Positions 21,760-32,770 of a stretch of DNA of 64,000 bases are shown in pieces (the stretch's first letter is position 1; each line of letters starts with the position of its first letter). Source of the stretch: Chrysophaeum taylorii (lineage: Eukaryota; Sar; Pelagophyceae; Pelagomonadales; Pelagomonadaceae); assembly GCA_029834535.1 (NCBI GenBank), contig JAQMWT010000181.1, positions 25,756 through 89,755 on the forward strand. The letters run 5' to 3'. The position numbers and the translations under genes were made by a program. A model generated the notes under the pieces. The model was not told where the DNA came from and did no database searches. It was given only the letters and a program-made list of their open reading frames with translations.

Positions 21760-22045
21760 GAATTATTCGGTCATATGTGTTCTTTGAGCGGTGCAAATTG
21801 TTATATGTGATTTTGAAAATAGAATTGGTATATGTAAACCGCTTAACCCTATATTGTTATAAGTGTCATTTAGATACATGTAATTGTTAAAGTGTCACTA
21901 ATATAACGAAACTGGTATAGAGGCCGCCATTGTAAAAATATTGTAATAAGTGTCACAGCTTTTTGTAAAATTGTTATAAGTGTCACTTTTTTTCTGGTAA
22001 AATCTTTTTTAGCGTCACACTTTTAAAAAAAATGTAATAAGTGTC
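21760..22045 (+). repeat. Left subterminal repeat array of the MULE
   Basis: At least five copies of a TTGTWATAAGTGTCA-like word (for example near 21852, 21890, 21941, 21968, 22032) lie in AT-rich DNA. Their complements fill the right end, so they probably bind the transposase. Confidence 0.65.
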
Positions 22046-22307
22046 ACATGTTTGAGTTGCTTCACATTGCTTTCCTTACCCCTGGCGGTTACCCCTTTCG
22101 GTTTGAAGCTCGTGGGCAGTTTGAAGGTTGGCGACAGGAAGGAAGCGCTCCTCAACCCGCTCGGCACCCTCGAGAAGTCAAGGGCACGATCGAAGCAAGG
22201 TAAGAAGTTAGCGCGCATAATCCTTTCCTGCCGCAAGCAGCGCGCTCCAGTCTCCGGAGTAGTTGCCAAGCTAGAGGAGAGCGTGCTGCAGACAGAAAGT
22301 GCCGCCG

Positions 22308-24769
22308 ATGACATCAGTGCCGCCGACGATGGCTCCTGTGTCGCAGAACTTAGCAGCGGCGGCAATCGCGCTCGGCGAGTCGTCGTCGGAGGAGAGTTTT
22401 GGGGAGGAAGAGATTGAGCAGGAGGCCGCGGCGCTCGTGCGGCGCGCGGCTTTGACGGAGTCCGAGAAGAAGGCCAATAAGGCCAAGGCGGATAAGGAGC
22501 GCAAGGCACGGATCGCGGCGGAGGACGAGGAGCAGTCATGGCGCGCTCCGCGCTCGCTGAGGGAGCTCAGTACTGTCGACTGGGATAAAGAAGTGCGCGC
22601 CGAGGAGTTGTTACGCGCGCGCGCCGTGCTGAACTCGTACAACGGCGAGAAGGAAGAGTCGGTGACGAGCTGGAAATCCAAAAAGGGGGCGCTGGTGACG
22701 GCGATGGAGCAACCCGAGGCCTCGGGTGCGTCGTTCCTCACGTTCCTCGACACGGCCAATCCGCGCTCCAAAGTCAAGCCCGTCAACAACCGTACGCAGC
22801 TGCGAACGGTCTTTACGCAGCTGACGTGCTCCCATTTATTCGACGCCCGCCGCCGCGAGGTCTCCTGCGTCGCGTCCTGGAAGCTTGTAAACTTCAAGCG
22901 ACACGACCCGGATTGCGGGATGCTCTCGGTCGATGGGCGTCGTGATAGACAAGACGCCGACTCGCACCCGCACCGCGATCGCAGGACGGCTTACTCGGCA
23001 GAAGTCTTGGCTCAAGCCGCCGTGCAGCCCCAAAGGGGAAACCGCATGTCCGTGCCCCGCTCAGGTGTCAAGGCGGTACTCGCACCCATTTGTCTTGTGA
23101 CCCCTTCCGAAGACCTAGTAACGCGTGTGACGTCGATGGCTGCCCTCCAGCTCCGTGGAAAGCCGAGCGACAACCTGAAGAAGATCAAGCCTTACATCCA
23201 AGCACTACAGGACGCGGGCTGGTACGCCAAGTTGCTCACTGCCACCGCCGATCAAATGAACGCTATCGCCGTAGCACGGGCCAGGGCGGACCTCAAGCAC
23301 TTGAACAAGGGCCGGCCCCGCGAGAAGCAGGTCACCCTAGACGAGGCAACGTTGCCGCGGGCCGATCCGAACAAGGTCTATTACAGGGGCTGGGTCGTCG
23401 CTCCGCCCACGACCTGGAGGATGCTCCAGGGCAACTTGATCAAGCCAGTGTCTGCGGCCGATTTCACCAGGGCCAAGCATGTCGACGGCGGTAATTTCGG
23501 CGCCGTGACGAGCTACGACTCGAACTACCACATCACTCCCCTCGTCTTCATGCACACCACCGAGAACGAGTCCACCGAGAGCTGGCCCCGACTGTTCCGC
23601 GAGGGTAAGGAGTACTACGGCGAGGAAAAGATCGACACTGCCACCACCGTGTTTATCGTCGACGGCGATAAGGGCGGTGCTGCCGCTATTCAGAATGAAA
23701 TTCATCGTGGACGCATGTTTCTGTGCGAGGAGCACAGAGGAACCTTGCTCGCCGGCAAATCCGGCACCAAGGGAGCCAAGGATCTTTACTTCAACTTCGT
23801 ATTCGTCCGAGTCTTGCAATGTCACCTTTTGTCACTCTCAATGTTGTCAATCTCGTGTTAGCGACAGACGTTTCACAGGTGGAGGCGACGAGCGAGCACG
23901 CACAGCAGGTTGCGTACGAGAAGCTCTCGCCGAAGGAAAAATCGTTCGTGGACAAGTTCACACGAGATGTTCAGTGCGCGCTGCAGAACGCGGGTCTCCT
24001 CCACAAGAAGCACACCTCAAACCAGGTCGAGTCGCTCTGGTCTCTGGTAAATGAGGTCCGGGAAATCGAGGACCCGGCTGCTGCACTTGTTCGTTTCGTC
24101 GAGATGAGCGAGGAGAAGATTGACAAGTATGCGGCAGAGGCGAGCAGCATGTCGAAATTTGCGACGACAAAAGCGATCGGCAAGCTCGCCGAGGTCGAAG
24201 TGGCCGCGAGGGATCAAGTGACGCGCATCGCCTGGTCTGGCGGGGGGCAGGCGCGCGCCTTCTGCAGTCGACGCGCCTTCCACGTGAATATCCACCATAA
24301 CTGCCCAACCTGCGATTGTGGCGGACCCCAAGTCAACGAGTTTCCGTGCATTCGCGTTGCCGCTGTTATCAATGAGTTCGCGAGCAAGACGCTGCAGGAG
24401 TGCGTCTCGCGCCTCGACACGACGGCCCTGATGAAGTCTCAGTACCTTGCCGCCGGCCAGTTGCCTGTGCCGGACTTTGGCTCGGTGGTCCCGGCCGAGA
24501 CGGCCCTTACCAAGCCACTCGCCGTCCCACGGCCTCGCGGAAGGCCCAAAATGATGCGCGGCGGTAGCCGCAACGACGCCGTCAAGGCCGCCGCGAAGAG
24601 GATGAGAGCGGAGCGGAATCACCAACGGATGGACGGCAGTGGCGACGACGAGGAGAGAAAGGAGAGCGAAGAGGAACCCCACCGTCATCTTCGCCAGACA
24701 GCCACTCGGGCAGCCCATGCCAGCGCTGAGGCTTTTCGCCAGCTCCCGGGTAACAACGCCGTTCTCTAA
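22308..24769 (+). CDS. MULE transposase, two exons
   Basis: The first frame (ATG 22308) and the second (to 24769) join in phase if 23799-23878 is removed, giving 793 residues. An acidic, Lys-rich coil comes first. A MuDR-type zinc motif follows (SCVASWKLVNFKRHDPDC, about residues 185-205). The DDE core shows HVDGGNFGAVTSYDSN with ENESTESW, then VFIVDGDKGGAAAI and CEEHR. A SWIM-like finger closes it (CPTCDCG...FPCIRVAAV), with Arg where SWIM normally has His. The tail is basic with GRPKMMRGG, an AT-hook-like piece. MULE transposases cut and paste DNA at the inverted repeats. GTG at 22299 is also in frame; I chose the ATG. Confidence 0.75.
23799..23878 (+). other. Candidate intron in the MULE transposase
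   Basis: It starts GTATTCGT and ends TTTCACAG, is 80 nt long and sits exactly between codons (phase 0). Splicing joins KDLYFNF to VEATSEHAQQ and merges two otherwise overlapping frames. No transcript was seen; this rests on splice-site form and frame alone. Confidence 0.6.
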
Positions 24770-25264
24770 ACTGGCTCCACTCGCTCCCCACCATCACCGT
24801 CATTTCAATATCGGCAATTGGACCTCGTCAGCGTCATCATCTTCTTGAGAAGACTATCATCACCAAAGCAGCTCGGCTCCTCCTACCTCCCCACGTCCCT
24901 CCCTCCTGTGTCGCACCCGGCGACTCCAGACAAGTCCGCACAACAATACCATCGTCACCAGAATCTCAGACTGACGATTCTTCGGTCAACACAAACGATG
25001 TAAAGCGCAAAATTTAATAAGAGGCCGCGAGCTGCTTTGACTGCATGGCAGGTAGTGCTTGTAAAGCGACGCGCGAGAAAATATTCGAGCGGCGAGCCGT
25101 GCCGTGTCGTGTCGTCCCGTCTTGTGACGTGATGTCGCCATCCCGTTGGAGAGAAGAGGATAAGATGGAAGAGCGCGTGCCCGCGCGCCGCAGCAGGAAC
25201 CCGCGCCGCCTGCTGCGACGCGCTGCGTTGAGGTGCGTCGCCTGCTGCGGCGCGCTGTGTTGAG

Positions 25265-25644
25265 TCATCTTATCGCGTGACAATAGTGTAGCACTGCTAG
25301 CATTTATTACACGATACGCGACACTTACACGAAGAGCGTCAAAAAAAAAGTGACGCTGATAAGAGTTTGCAAGTAAGTTGCGACCATACTTAAATTTAAA
25401 TGCAAGCGCTGTGACATTTATAACAATTAAGTATAAAATAGTGACATATAAAAAAATTACAAAAATTAGGACGTGGCACTTACAACATTAAAATACAATT
25501 TGTGACACATAATACAATTTACATTAAAAGTGACACTTAATACATTTTATGTACATTCAATGACACTTTTAACAATTAAATGTACTAAAATTTCACATAT
25601 AACAAATATTACAGTTCGTATGACACATATAGCCACCGCGCTGC
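25265..25644 (-). repeat. Right subterminal repeat array of the MULE
   Basis: AT-rich DNA with about seven TGACACTTWTAACAA-like words (near 25411, 25442, 25473, 25501, 25530, 25560, 25620), the complement of the left array. Just inside (25190-25263) GC-rich DNA contains a ~30-bp imperfect duplication around CGCCTGCTGCG. Confidence 0.6.
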
Positions 25645-25872
25645 TCACCAAATCTATAGTCCCTGATTTGCGTCCAAGCTCGTCATGAACTAGCGCTTCC
25701 CGTAGGTATGTAGGGTCACATGTTAACCTGGTGTGTTTCTATGTATCGTCTGTCGTGTGCCGAGGCTAGGGGGGGCTGACCTTTGTTCCCTGAAATCTAC
25801 CCTGCCAGACTCGCACGGTGAGGCAGGATGGTCTCTCAGTGACCTAACCACTGCCCGGCGGAATTCTCTGCA

Positions 25873-27491
25873 CATTCACAACAACATTCCCGGAGTTTTT
25901 TTATAATGCAACATTCAACATCTAAAACTTTCATGTGTTTTGACAATCTGTCCACTAATCCCGATCTACCTTTGTTTGATGTCGACTCTGTTGCACGTGT
26001 CTTTATGTCCAACATCTCATCTTTAGATGATACATCAACTTCCACCTCTAAACCCACAGAAAAGCATATCCCATTAATAACACCAAGGCAAGAACACGAA
26101 AGATACGCTTCATTCGACAGGAAGGTACATTCTCGTGGTATGCTCGCTTTTCGCGATGTGCAGCGACGTGCTACAATTTTCCGTGATGACACTCATCATT
26201 CGAGTGACTCTCAAGCCACAATGGCTGTTCAGGTCATCTCGAATCCAGGTCATCACCCATCTGATGTTCCCTATTGAAGGTTTTGCGTTGACTGTACTCT
26301 CCACAAGAAGTAATTCCCGCATTCTCATAATTTAAAGAACAGCCATCCTTCGAAAATACTTTCCAACCTGGTGAAGCATGGACATGTGACGGTGGATATA
26401 TTTCCATACTCTCCGAGTGGGGTCAATTCCGCCACATATTGGTCTTCAAGTGTCTCATTTCTAAATTTTTGTTAGTGTATTTCGGTCGCACTACGAGTGC
26501 TAGCGAACTCTGTAAAGCACGCGAGTTTGTTCGCGGTTTCTGTTCTACTTTTGTTCATGTGCAATTGAAACAAATCTACTGTGACTCCTTTAAACCCAAT
26601 TTGTCCCAGTATGTCACCACTCCCTATCGTGTTGAGCATGGCATTAATATGTCGGCCTTCCCGCCTTGCTCGCATGTGTTTAATCATGAAGTAGACGCTG
26701 CTGTTGGTCACATAGCAACCGCTGCGTCCACTAGACTTAGGACCCTCCTGAATGTGTCATGCAAGGGTCATCCAATAACTGACCCTGCTCCACATTTTCC
26801 GTGGGCTGTAATTCATGCTGTTCAGTCGTATAATTTCCTTCCTAATGTCTCTCTCGAACGCATTTATAATAAAGTGCAAGTCCCCAACAAATGTTGCTAG
26901 GCCAACAGTTTGGTTCTGTTTGTTATTTGCGCTTGGAACCTAATGAGTTTCATAAGTATGAACCTCGTTGTCGCCCTTACATCTACTTGTGTGGCGCTAA
27001 TGCCATTAACCCGCTAGTTACACCGCATGTTAACCATTTAGCTGATGTTGTTCTTAACCCAGAGAACGGCCAAGTCCGTGTCTCTTCCAAGCTCACTTTT
27101 CCTTATCTAATTTATAAGTCTCCTCCCGATTATGAACAATCCCCATCACCTGCATCTTCTCCTGAAGTACCCTTTTCTGTTCAAAGCATACCCAGTGATG
27201 CGTTGCAAAGGGGGATTGCTGTATCAACCGACACTGAACACGAGAGGGGGACTACCTCCACTCCTTCACCAGCTCCAGCTCCAGCTCCTTCGGCTATGAC
27301 TCCCGCTTCTGCTGTCCCAGTTGAGACACCTACGACATCTGACCTCCCGCAAAATGCTTTGCGAATTATGCAAACATTTCGTGAGGTGTTCTCCCAAGAT
27401 GCTCTACGTCTCATGAAAGGTCCTAATCAACCTCAACCTCGACGTAAAACAAATCTCCAAGCAGTACAAGCTCGCTTCGCTTCGCCCACTA
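25873..27491 (+). pseudogene. Integrase of E4
   Basis: Before 26340 several frames hold remnants of the linker and zinc-binding start (HHPSDVPY, then C-V-D-C near 26287). The core is clear: CDGGYISILSEWGQF (26388), IYCDSFKPNLSQ (26575) and FNHEVDAAVGH (26682), giving D-D-E. The frame ends at 26900 after LERIYNK and continues at 26891-27491 with YLRLEPNEFHKYEPRCR and ADVVLNPENGQ. The last part is Pro/Ser/Ala-rich with two AGAGGGGG-type purine runs (27205, 27243). Confidence 0.72.
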
Positions 27492-27493
27492 TA

Positions 27494-29110
27494 CAGGCGG
27501 GTCGACACTAAAAATCAGCCGACACTAAAAATTACCCGCCCTTTCGAAACTCAGCTTCCGCAGCTAGGAAGGCCAACAGATCCAAGCCGAAGGTGGCGAA
27601 GCGCCCCAAGGCACGGAAGGAGCCCGGGCGGGCCCCTATGACAGCCCGGGAGAAGCGGCAGCGAGAAAAAGCGGCTCCGAAGCGAGTTTTCAACAAGATA
27701 TTGGCTGCGTTGGACGCGGAAAAGAAACGCCAGCAGCAGAAAGCCTTCGCGGAGGCCTTAGCGTATTGCGATAAGGAAGGAGTAGGGGCCGAGAAGTGCA
27801 TGACGGACCACCCAGAGTGGATTGAGCTCATCACCTGGAGTCAGCTCGACGATCGACTGAAGGAGCGTGTTTTGTTTGATGAAACAGCCGCGACGCACAC
27901 TCGCTCGGACCGGATGTCGCTCACGGCGAAGGAGGAGCAGGCGCCTGTGAAGTGGATTGTTGCGAGCAACAAGGCCCGCGCCGCGCCAAGCTGCGAAGAG
28001 ATTGGAGTCAAAGTGCGCCATATTTTACTCAAGCGTCGACTTCAGAACCGGCGCGGCGGACGCAAGAAAGTCCCATTCAACAACGCCAACTACAAACTTG
28101 TGTGCGGCCATTCGCCCTCGGGAGAATTATTCATAGGTTTCTTCGCCCGCAACTCGCACCGGATCAGCACGAAAATCAAGCAAAACAATCGAGGCGAAGC
28201 GTGCCGCCGTGAACTGCGACGAGATGGTCGAGGAGTATTTTGCGGGGATCCACGGACTTCGCGCCGAGCTCAAGGCCGCGGGGATTATGGACGAGCACGG
28301 CGCCATATCGGACCCCCGCCTTGTCCTGAACCTCGACGAGGCGCCCCAGTTCGTGGACTACGCCGACAACAAAGGGAACGACAAGGCCAAGTTTGGGGCC
28401 GGCAAGGGTGACGTCTGCTGGGCTGAGGCCTATGACTACCGCGAGTGCAACACTGACATGATGTACTGGGGCCTGTGCGGGCCGCGATGGACGCGGCTGT
28501 CTCGGCATGCTTCGAGGCGTGGCAGCGCTGCAAGGACGGCTGCGTCTGCGGCCTTGACAACGGCGCCGTGTGCTACGCCAGCAAACTCAAGTACTGCGAG
28601 ATCTGCGGGGACCTCAAATAGAAGCGGTGCAGTAAGAAGGCGTGCAAAAAGGCGCTGGAGGATCTTGCATTTGCCGTGCCGGATGATGCTGATGCTGAAG
28701 ATGAGGAGGAGGAGGACAGCAACGCCGAATTCGAGCGCGAGATCGGTCACGATCGTCGCCGGCGTCGGCGACCCCAGCCACGAACCATCCAGCTACCTGA
28801 GTCCCGCCCAAAGCAGCTCCCAGGGTCCCCACCGACACTTCGGGAGCTACGGTCATGCTTATTTCGACACCTAGTGCCCCTAGTGAGCCATCATCCCCTT
28901 CCTCATGCATGGTAATTTTTAGTGTCGGGTACTGCTAGACATTACCCCACACCATGCCACGATCACGCTAAACTGGGGTATGGCGTGCCCCGGGTCCGAA
29001 AGGAGAGTGGTCGGGAGTACTCCTGAGTGTCTCACATCGCTCGTTGGTCGAGTTCGGTCCATGGTACGGCCCTTGCAACAAAACAGTAATTTTTAGTGTC
29101 GACCCGCCTG
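27494..29110 (+). mobile_element. Pogo-like DNA transposon (Tc1/mariner superfamily), 1.6 kb
   Basis: Perfect 22-bp inverted repeats starting CAGGCGGGTCGACACT lie at 27494 and 29110. TA is duplicated on each side (27492-27493, 29111-29112). CAG ends with a TA duplication are typical of pogo/Tigger elements. The repeat word ACACTAAAAAT occurs twice at each end. Removing the element restores the host codons T-I-G-D-Y-K-Q-A-G-G, which match TIGAYKAAGG of E7, so the target site is certain. Confidence 0.85.
27533..28620 (+). pseudogene. Pogo-like transposase remnant
   Basis: The frame open from the left end to about 28200 is basic at first (RKANRSKPK) and likely DNA-binding. A one-base frameshift near 28195 leads to a frame with LVLNLDEAPQFVDY (about 28325), resembling the first catalytic Asp region of DDE transposases (N-x-D-E). 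The second and third acidic motifs are not visible: about 30 codons later the frame changes and a Cys-rich end follows (CKDGCVCG, then CEICGDLK and a TAG at 28618). The middle of the catalytic domain appears deleted, so the copy would depend on another source of transposase. Confidence 0.55.
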
Positions 29111-29112
29111 TA

Positions 29113-30860
29113 GGCGATTACAAGCAAGCGGGTGGACTTTGGCCGATTTTAAATGCGATTTGTCCAAGCGCCACATCACCTCATTGGCCCCACCCTCCAC
29201 TCCCTCCATGCTGCTAATGGCAGCCACTGGACGCATATGCCTCCAGAGGGGGGAATTTACCCCAACCCTTCATCATCACGTTCACCACCTTCTTTCGCAA
29301 CCACCTTGCTTACGTGCTTCTTCTGGTGTGGACCAGAGCAGACATATAGTTCCATCGTATGCCACTCCAGTTCATTTTATCGACACATCCAGCCTCTCGG
29401 ATTTCCATTGACCTCGTGCTCTTGTTCACCTAATTTGCAGAGCATGCGCAAGCATTCCAGGTGCCTACCGCACAATACGCTTATGCTCTGTTGACGCCCC
29501 ACGCTATTATGGCACATAATAATGCATCCTATGGTGATTCCGACCCACACCTCTCTGACCTCGAGGACTACATCACTGTGCAAGCTCACTATATTAAGTC
29601 ACATCTACAAGCTGATCCTCTACTTGTAGTTCAACTAGTCGAAACTCCCGAACATGCTCCCGCTCATTCTGATGCCGATTCTTATGCCATCACTTATTCG
29701 AATCAAGATCAAGATCATAGCACAGTCGGCCCTGCTGAGTACAAGATTGAAGCCAAAGATATCAATATTGATGAGTATGAGCTGACCTGCCTAAAAGGTC
29801 TCTCGGACGCCGATCGCAAGGCCTACATCTCCCCGATTTCCAAGATCTTCGACATAGTCAAGTTCGGCTGCTCTAAGTTATCGCTGCCGATGGCTAACTC
29901 CAAGCCCATCGATACCAGGCGCGTGCTGCGTATCAAGACCAATGCGGCCGGCGAATATACCAAGCACGAGGCGAGATTGGTGCTGAGGGGATTTTTAGCT
30001 TCCCTCGGAACCGATTTTTTTAACACGCTCAGCCCGATGGCGCAGCTTACAGGTATTCGTTTTGTTATAGCAATAGCTGCGCACCTCGGCTTCTCGTCTG
30101 TCATATAGATGTGCCCAATGCGTTCGTCCAAGCCCTTATCGATTCTCATGTATACGTCAAGCTCCCGCAAGGCATCTATTTAATGGAACCTGCAGATGCT
30201 AAATACAGAGGCCGTCGACTTCCTAAATTGTTGAAGTCACTTTACGGACTACGGCAGAGTCCTGCACTTTGGCACCAAGCAATTAACGGTTTCTTCGATT
30301 CTCTTGGCTATCATCGCTTTCGCACTGACACGTGCATTTGTACCAAGGTCCGAGAGATGCCATCTTCTTGTTGTGCACTTTATCTGTGGACGACGTTGTC
30401 GTCATTTGCACCTCAGAGATACTTCGTCTTGAATTTCAACAAGCTATGAAGAAGCAGTATTCAGTTGACGCTTTTGAGGAAGTACACACCCTCTTGGGTA
30501 TGCGAGTTACGAGAACTTCTGATGGCACCATTTCGCTGGAGTGTCAGGCTAAGATCGACGCAATCTTCGAGAAGCACTCTATGTTACTGAAATTGAAACC
30601 TTCCTTGACTCCGATGTCGCTCTCTGCCACTTATAAAACTGGAGAGCCGTCATCTGAGACGGACAAGTGCATTCTTAACACCTTTTTGACCCTTCTTGGT
30701 AAATTGACATTTGTTCAGTTATCTTGCCGGCCAGATATTTCCCAAAGTCTCAGCCGGTGCTCTCGAGGGGTGCATAATCCATCCTTTTTGCACGTCCAGC
30801 TATTGGCCGGTACCTTTCGATATCTTCGCAAACCCGAGAACCGCAACCTCCACCTATGAT
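29113..30860 (+). pseudogene. Linker and reverse transcriptase of E4
   Basis: The linker resumes with GDYKQAGG and loses frame until 29461. From there the frame runs through DEYELTCLKGLSDADR (with Glu in place of the usual context) into RT: RVLRIKTNAAGEYTK, ARLVLRGFLASLG. A one-base shift at 30106 precedes VPNAFVQALID and LLKSLYGLRQS. Another near 30350 precedes the active-site TLSVDDVVVI (about 30382). The last frame ends at 30859 with FRYLRKPENRN. Confidence 0.72.
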
Positions 30861-30880
30861 ATCATTCGAAGTCTCCCGCC

Positions 30881-30995
30881 TTGATGGATCACTTGCGCTC
30901 TATCATTGGCAATCGCCCAGACATGGCAACCATGTTAGACTACACCGCAGAGCAGGTGGATTCTGGTAATTTTGATCCTCTTGTTGCATTTGTAG
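30881..30995 (+). pseudogene. RNase H start of E4, truncated
   Basis: The codons read LRSIIGNRPDMATMLDYT and NFDPLVAFVD, equivalent to the RH start of E7. The first catalytic Asp of RH is reached, then the similarity stops at about 30995. Confidence 0.6.
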
Positions 30996-31766
30996 ATCGG
31001 CATTGTCCGCACTTCGTTATCATAGCAGACAGTGGCCAACTGTGCTACTTCATGATCCTGAAGATGTGGGAGCGCTTCAGCATTGAAATGCCAGGCCTGG
31101 TATTCAGGAGGCAAATCTTCGACGGAGCCAAGATTAAACTCCGCCACTCTGGCGTTGGAAGCAATTCCACTCATCGAGAAATCAACAACGGGTCCCTCCG
31201 GTTAGAGAATGTCAGCACCGCGACTGCTTTGGGTGCGACTCTTGCTGCTCGTTCTGCCATGAGAATTGTGACGTGAACCTGTGGGTTTTCAGAGCAGAGT
31301 TGACTACTTGTAGACATTCGAGGGGGCTCTGTCTAGCGGAAGTCTATGTACACTCATCGGTTAAACGATGGAAGGATGCCTACATAGCAACTGTGCAAAC
31401 TGCGATTCCAATCAGTGTGAAGGTTAGCACTGACTGGCAGTTGCGGGTAAGTTGTGCTCTAATGAGCGGTTAGTGCATCATCGTGGAGTGTCCGAGTGGA
31501 CATACCCAAAATATTCCATAGCGCGCATGCAATCAGTACAGTTAAACAGAATACGCACACACCAACACTTTCACGACAACACGATGACATAAAAACAAGT
31601 ACACAAGGTTACGCAGCCTTAACGTGTGCGGTGTAGCTATGTACAACCCATGTTAAGCACATACAAACAAGCGTGTTGCATGGCGAGGTTAGACTGGCGC
31701 GGTAACAGTCCAATACCCAACAGTTACGTGCATGCAACACATGACTCTTCAGGACCCGCCCACCAC
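30996..31766 (+). other. Unassigned sequence after the E4 break
   Basis: No match to any element in the window. On the minus strand a frame (31174-30996) encodes NARVAEFNLGSVEDLPPEYQ and on to CYDNEVRTM, an ordinary-looking composition that could be an exon or part of an unknown element. The rest, to 31766, shows no frame of note. Confidence 0.35.
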
Positions 31767-32080
31767 CAGCAGAGTATTCCGCGAGGCAGTGGTATAATGT
31801 CACTGAAGAACCATCCCGTCTCACCGTGTGAATCTGGCAGGTTAAGTTCAGAACAGGTTAGTTCCCCTAGCCTCGGCACACGACAGACGAGACATAGGAC
31901 AACACCTAGGTTAACATGTAATCCTACATACCAACGGGACGCGCTAGACCATGATGATGAGCGTGAGCACAAATAAGAGGACTGATTCGGTGAAAAGGGA
32001 AGAAGAAGGGTAAGGGTAAGGGTAGGGTGGGTTTAGGAACCAGGTGGTTACGCGCGCAGCCCTCCCCTGCCACTGAATGC
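31767..32080 (-). repeat. Divergent lineage A-type LTR (solo or truncated)
   Basis: It aligns with the LTRs of E2, E7 and E9 through GGCAGTGG, ACCATCCCGTCTCACC, CTCGGCACACGACAGACGAG and GCGCTAGACCATGATGATG. It is closest to the E2 LTR. The ends are diverged (CTGCCA at 32080 side, CAGCAGAG at the other) and I see no attached coding region, so it may be a solo LTR. Confidence 0.6.
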
Positions 32081-32380
32081 CCGGGGAAAGTCGATGGACG
32101 TCGAAAGGGGCTCCCAACTGGCCACTTTGCTCCGGAGGCCACCCTCGTAGCTCCCGCACTCGTGATTCTATGCTGCTTTATTTCCTAGAGCCCCGCTGAT
32201 GAGCGTGAGCAGGAACCGGAAGATCGAGTTTACGTGGAAATCCAGGCAAAAACGCATGAAAGCGAACGCACTCGAAATATTAAACCTTTTTTTTTTTACG
32301 AAGCAGTGTCTCCGAATGATGTCTCGTATTTGAATCAACAATTAAACGCTGCTGTGTATACCTGGTGTGTACATGTTGTT
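32081..32380 (+). other. Unassigned sequence between LTR and E5
   Basis: No coding frame or known repeat. A T-run lies at 32287-32298. Confidence 0.4.
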
Positions 32381-32770
32381 CATTAAATGTTTGCATTCTG
32401 TCCAGCATCTCCGGTTTCAACTCAACTGTTGGACACCCACGGATTCGAACTTGACCTCATGCGGAACTCTCTCCCACATCTGCTTCCGACCGAAATGTCG
32501 TTAAACTATGGCCAGAACGTTGCAGGCACTTATCACACCCTTTACACTCACATCTGTTGCGTGGTCCTCGATATGAGGCCGCTTATGTTGGACCCCTCCT
32601 TTCAACATGACAATGCTACCTTGAAGAGGACCTATGTATCTACCTTCCTCACTTGTGAACTGCTTCTTTCCAGTCACAGTTCAGATACTATCTTTCAGGC
32701 GGATGCATTCATGAGCCACATTTCCAACGGCAGCTGGACCGAAGAGTCGTTAAACTACCGCTCCTCAGGA
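32381..32770 (+). pseudogene. E5: fragment of a lineage A element (MTase end)
   Basis: The frame 32387-32770 holds GTYHTLYTHICCVVLD, the sequence right after motif X in lineage A, and ends with a TEESLNY site (32738-32758) and RSSG as in E2. A second SLNY site (32489-32509) lies only 230 bp upstream, directly before the motif X remnant, so the fragment looks rearranged. E6 inserted right after RSSG. Confidence 0.6.

Larger units (their letters stand above)
21760..25644 (+). mobile_element. Mutator-like element (MULE), 3.9 kb
   Basis: A 9-bp direct repeat TCACCAAAT (21751-21759 and 25645-25653) flanks it inside the E2 LTR, and 9 bp is the usual MULE duplication. The ends form degenerate inverted repeats: both carry TATGTGT about 15-20 bp in and TTGTTATATGTGA further in. 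AT-rich subterminal zones hold many GTGTCAC-type repeats in opposite orientation. Between them is a transposase gene in GC-rich DNA. It is younger than E2 and may be the most intact element here. Confidence 0.85.
1681..25872 (+). mobile_element. E2: Copia-type element, lineage A, split by nested insertions
   Basis: The pieces read in order as one element: methyltransferase end (1681-2546), IN (15930-17050), linker, RT, RH, 3' region and 3' LTR (21672-21759 plus 25645-25872). E3 occupies 2645-15928 and a MULE occupies 21760-25644. The 5' part was displaced by E1 and lies outside the window. Its LTR begins TGCAGAG and ends CTCTGCA, as in E7-E9. Right of 25872 the sequence is inside the IN region of E4, so E2 itself inserted into E4. 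It is clearly older and more diverged than E7-E10. Confidence 0.8.
21672..25872 (+). repeat. 3' LTR of E2, split by the MULE
   Basis: The LTR starts TGCAGAGTAATCTG at 21672 after the purine run CTCGAAGGG and ends TTCTCTGCA at 25872. Without the MULE (21760-25644) and one copy of the 9-bp duplication it is about 307 bp, close to the 313-316 bp LTRs of E7-E9. The part after the MULE aligns with those LTRs through GTAGGTATGTAGG and CTGTCGTGTGCCGAGG. Confidence 0.8.
25873..30995 (+). mobile_element. E4: Copia-type element, A-like, IN to RNase H, truncated
   Basis: It starts abruptly after the E2 LTR, inside the IN region, and stops inside RNase H at about 30995. It keeps the lineage A order and linker but differs strongly at the sequence level and has no SLNY at the IN-RT border. 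A pogo-like element splits the linker at 27494-29110. It is the outermost, hence oldest, host of the left nest. Confidence 0.75.

Noticed and set aside
24017-24718. A 233-codon minus-strand frame in the MULE
   Set aside because: Antisense of the transposase second exon; no motif and GC-driven.
31470-31510. A tRNA-like GTCCGAGTGG word
   Set aside because: No cloverleaf can be drawn around it and no T-loop is present at the right distance.
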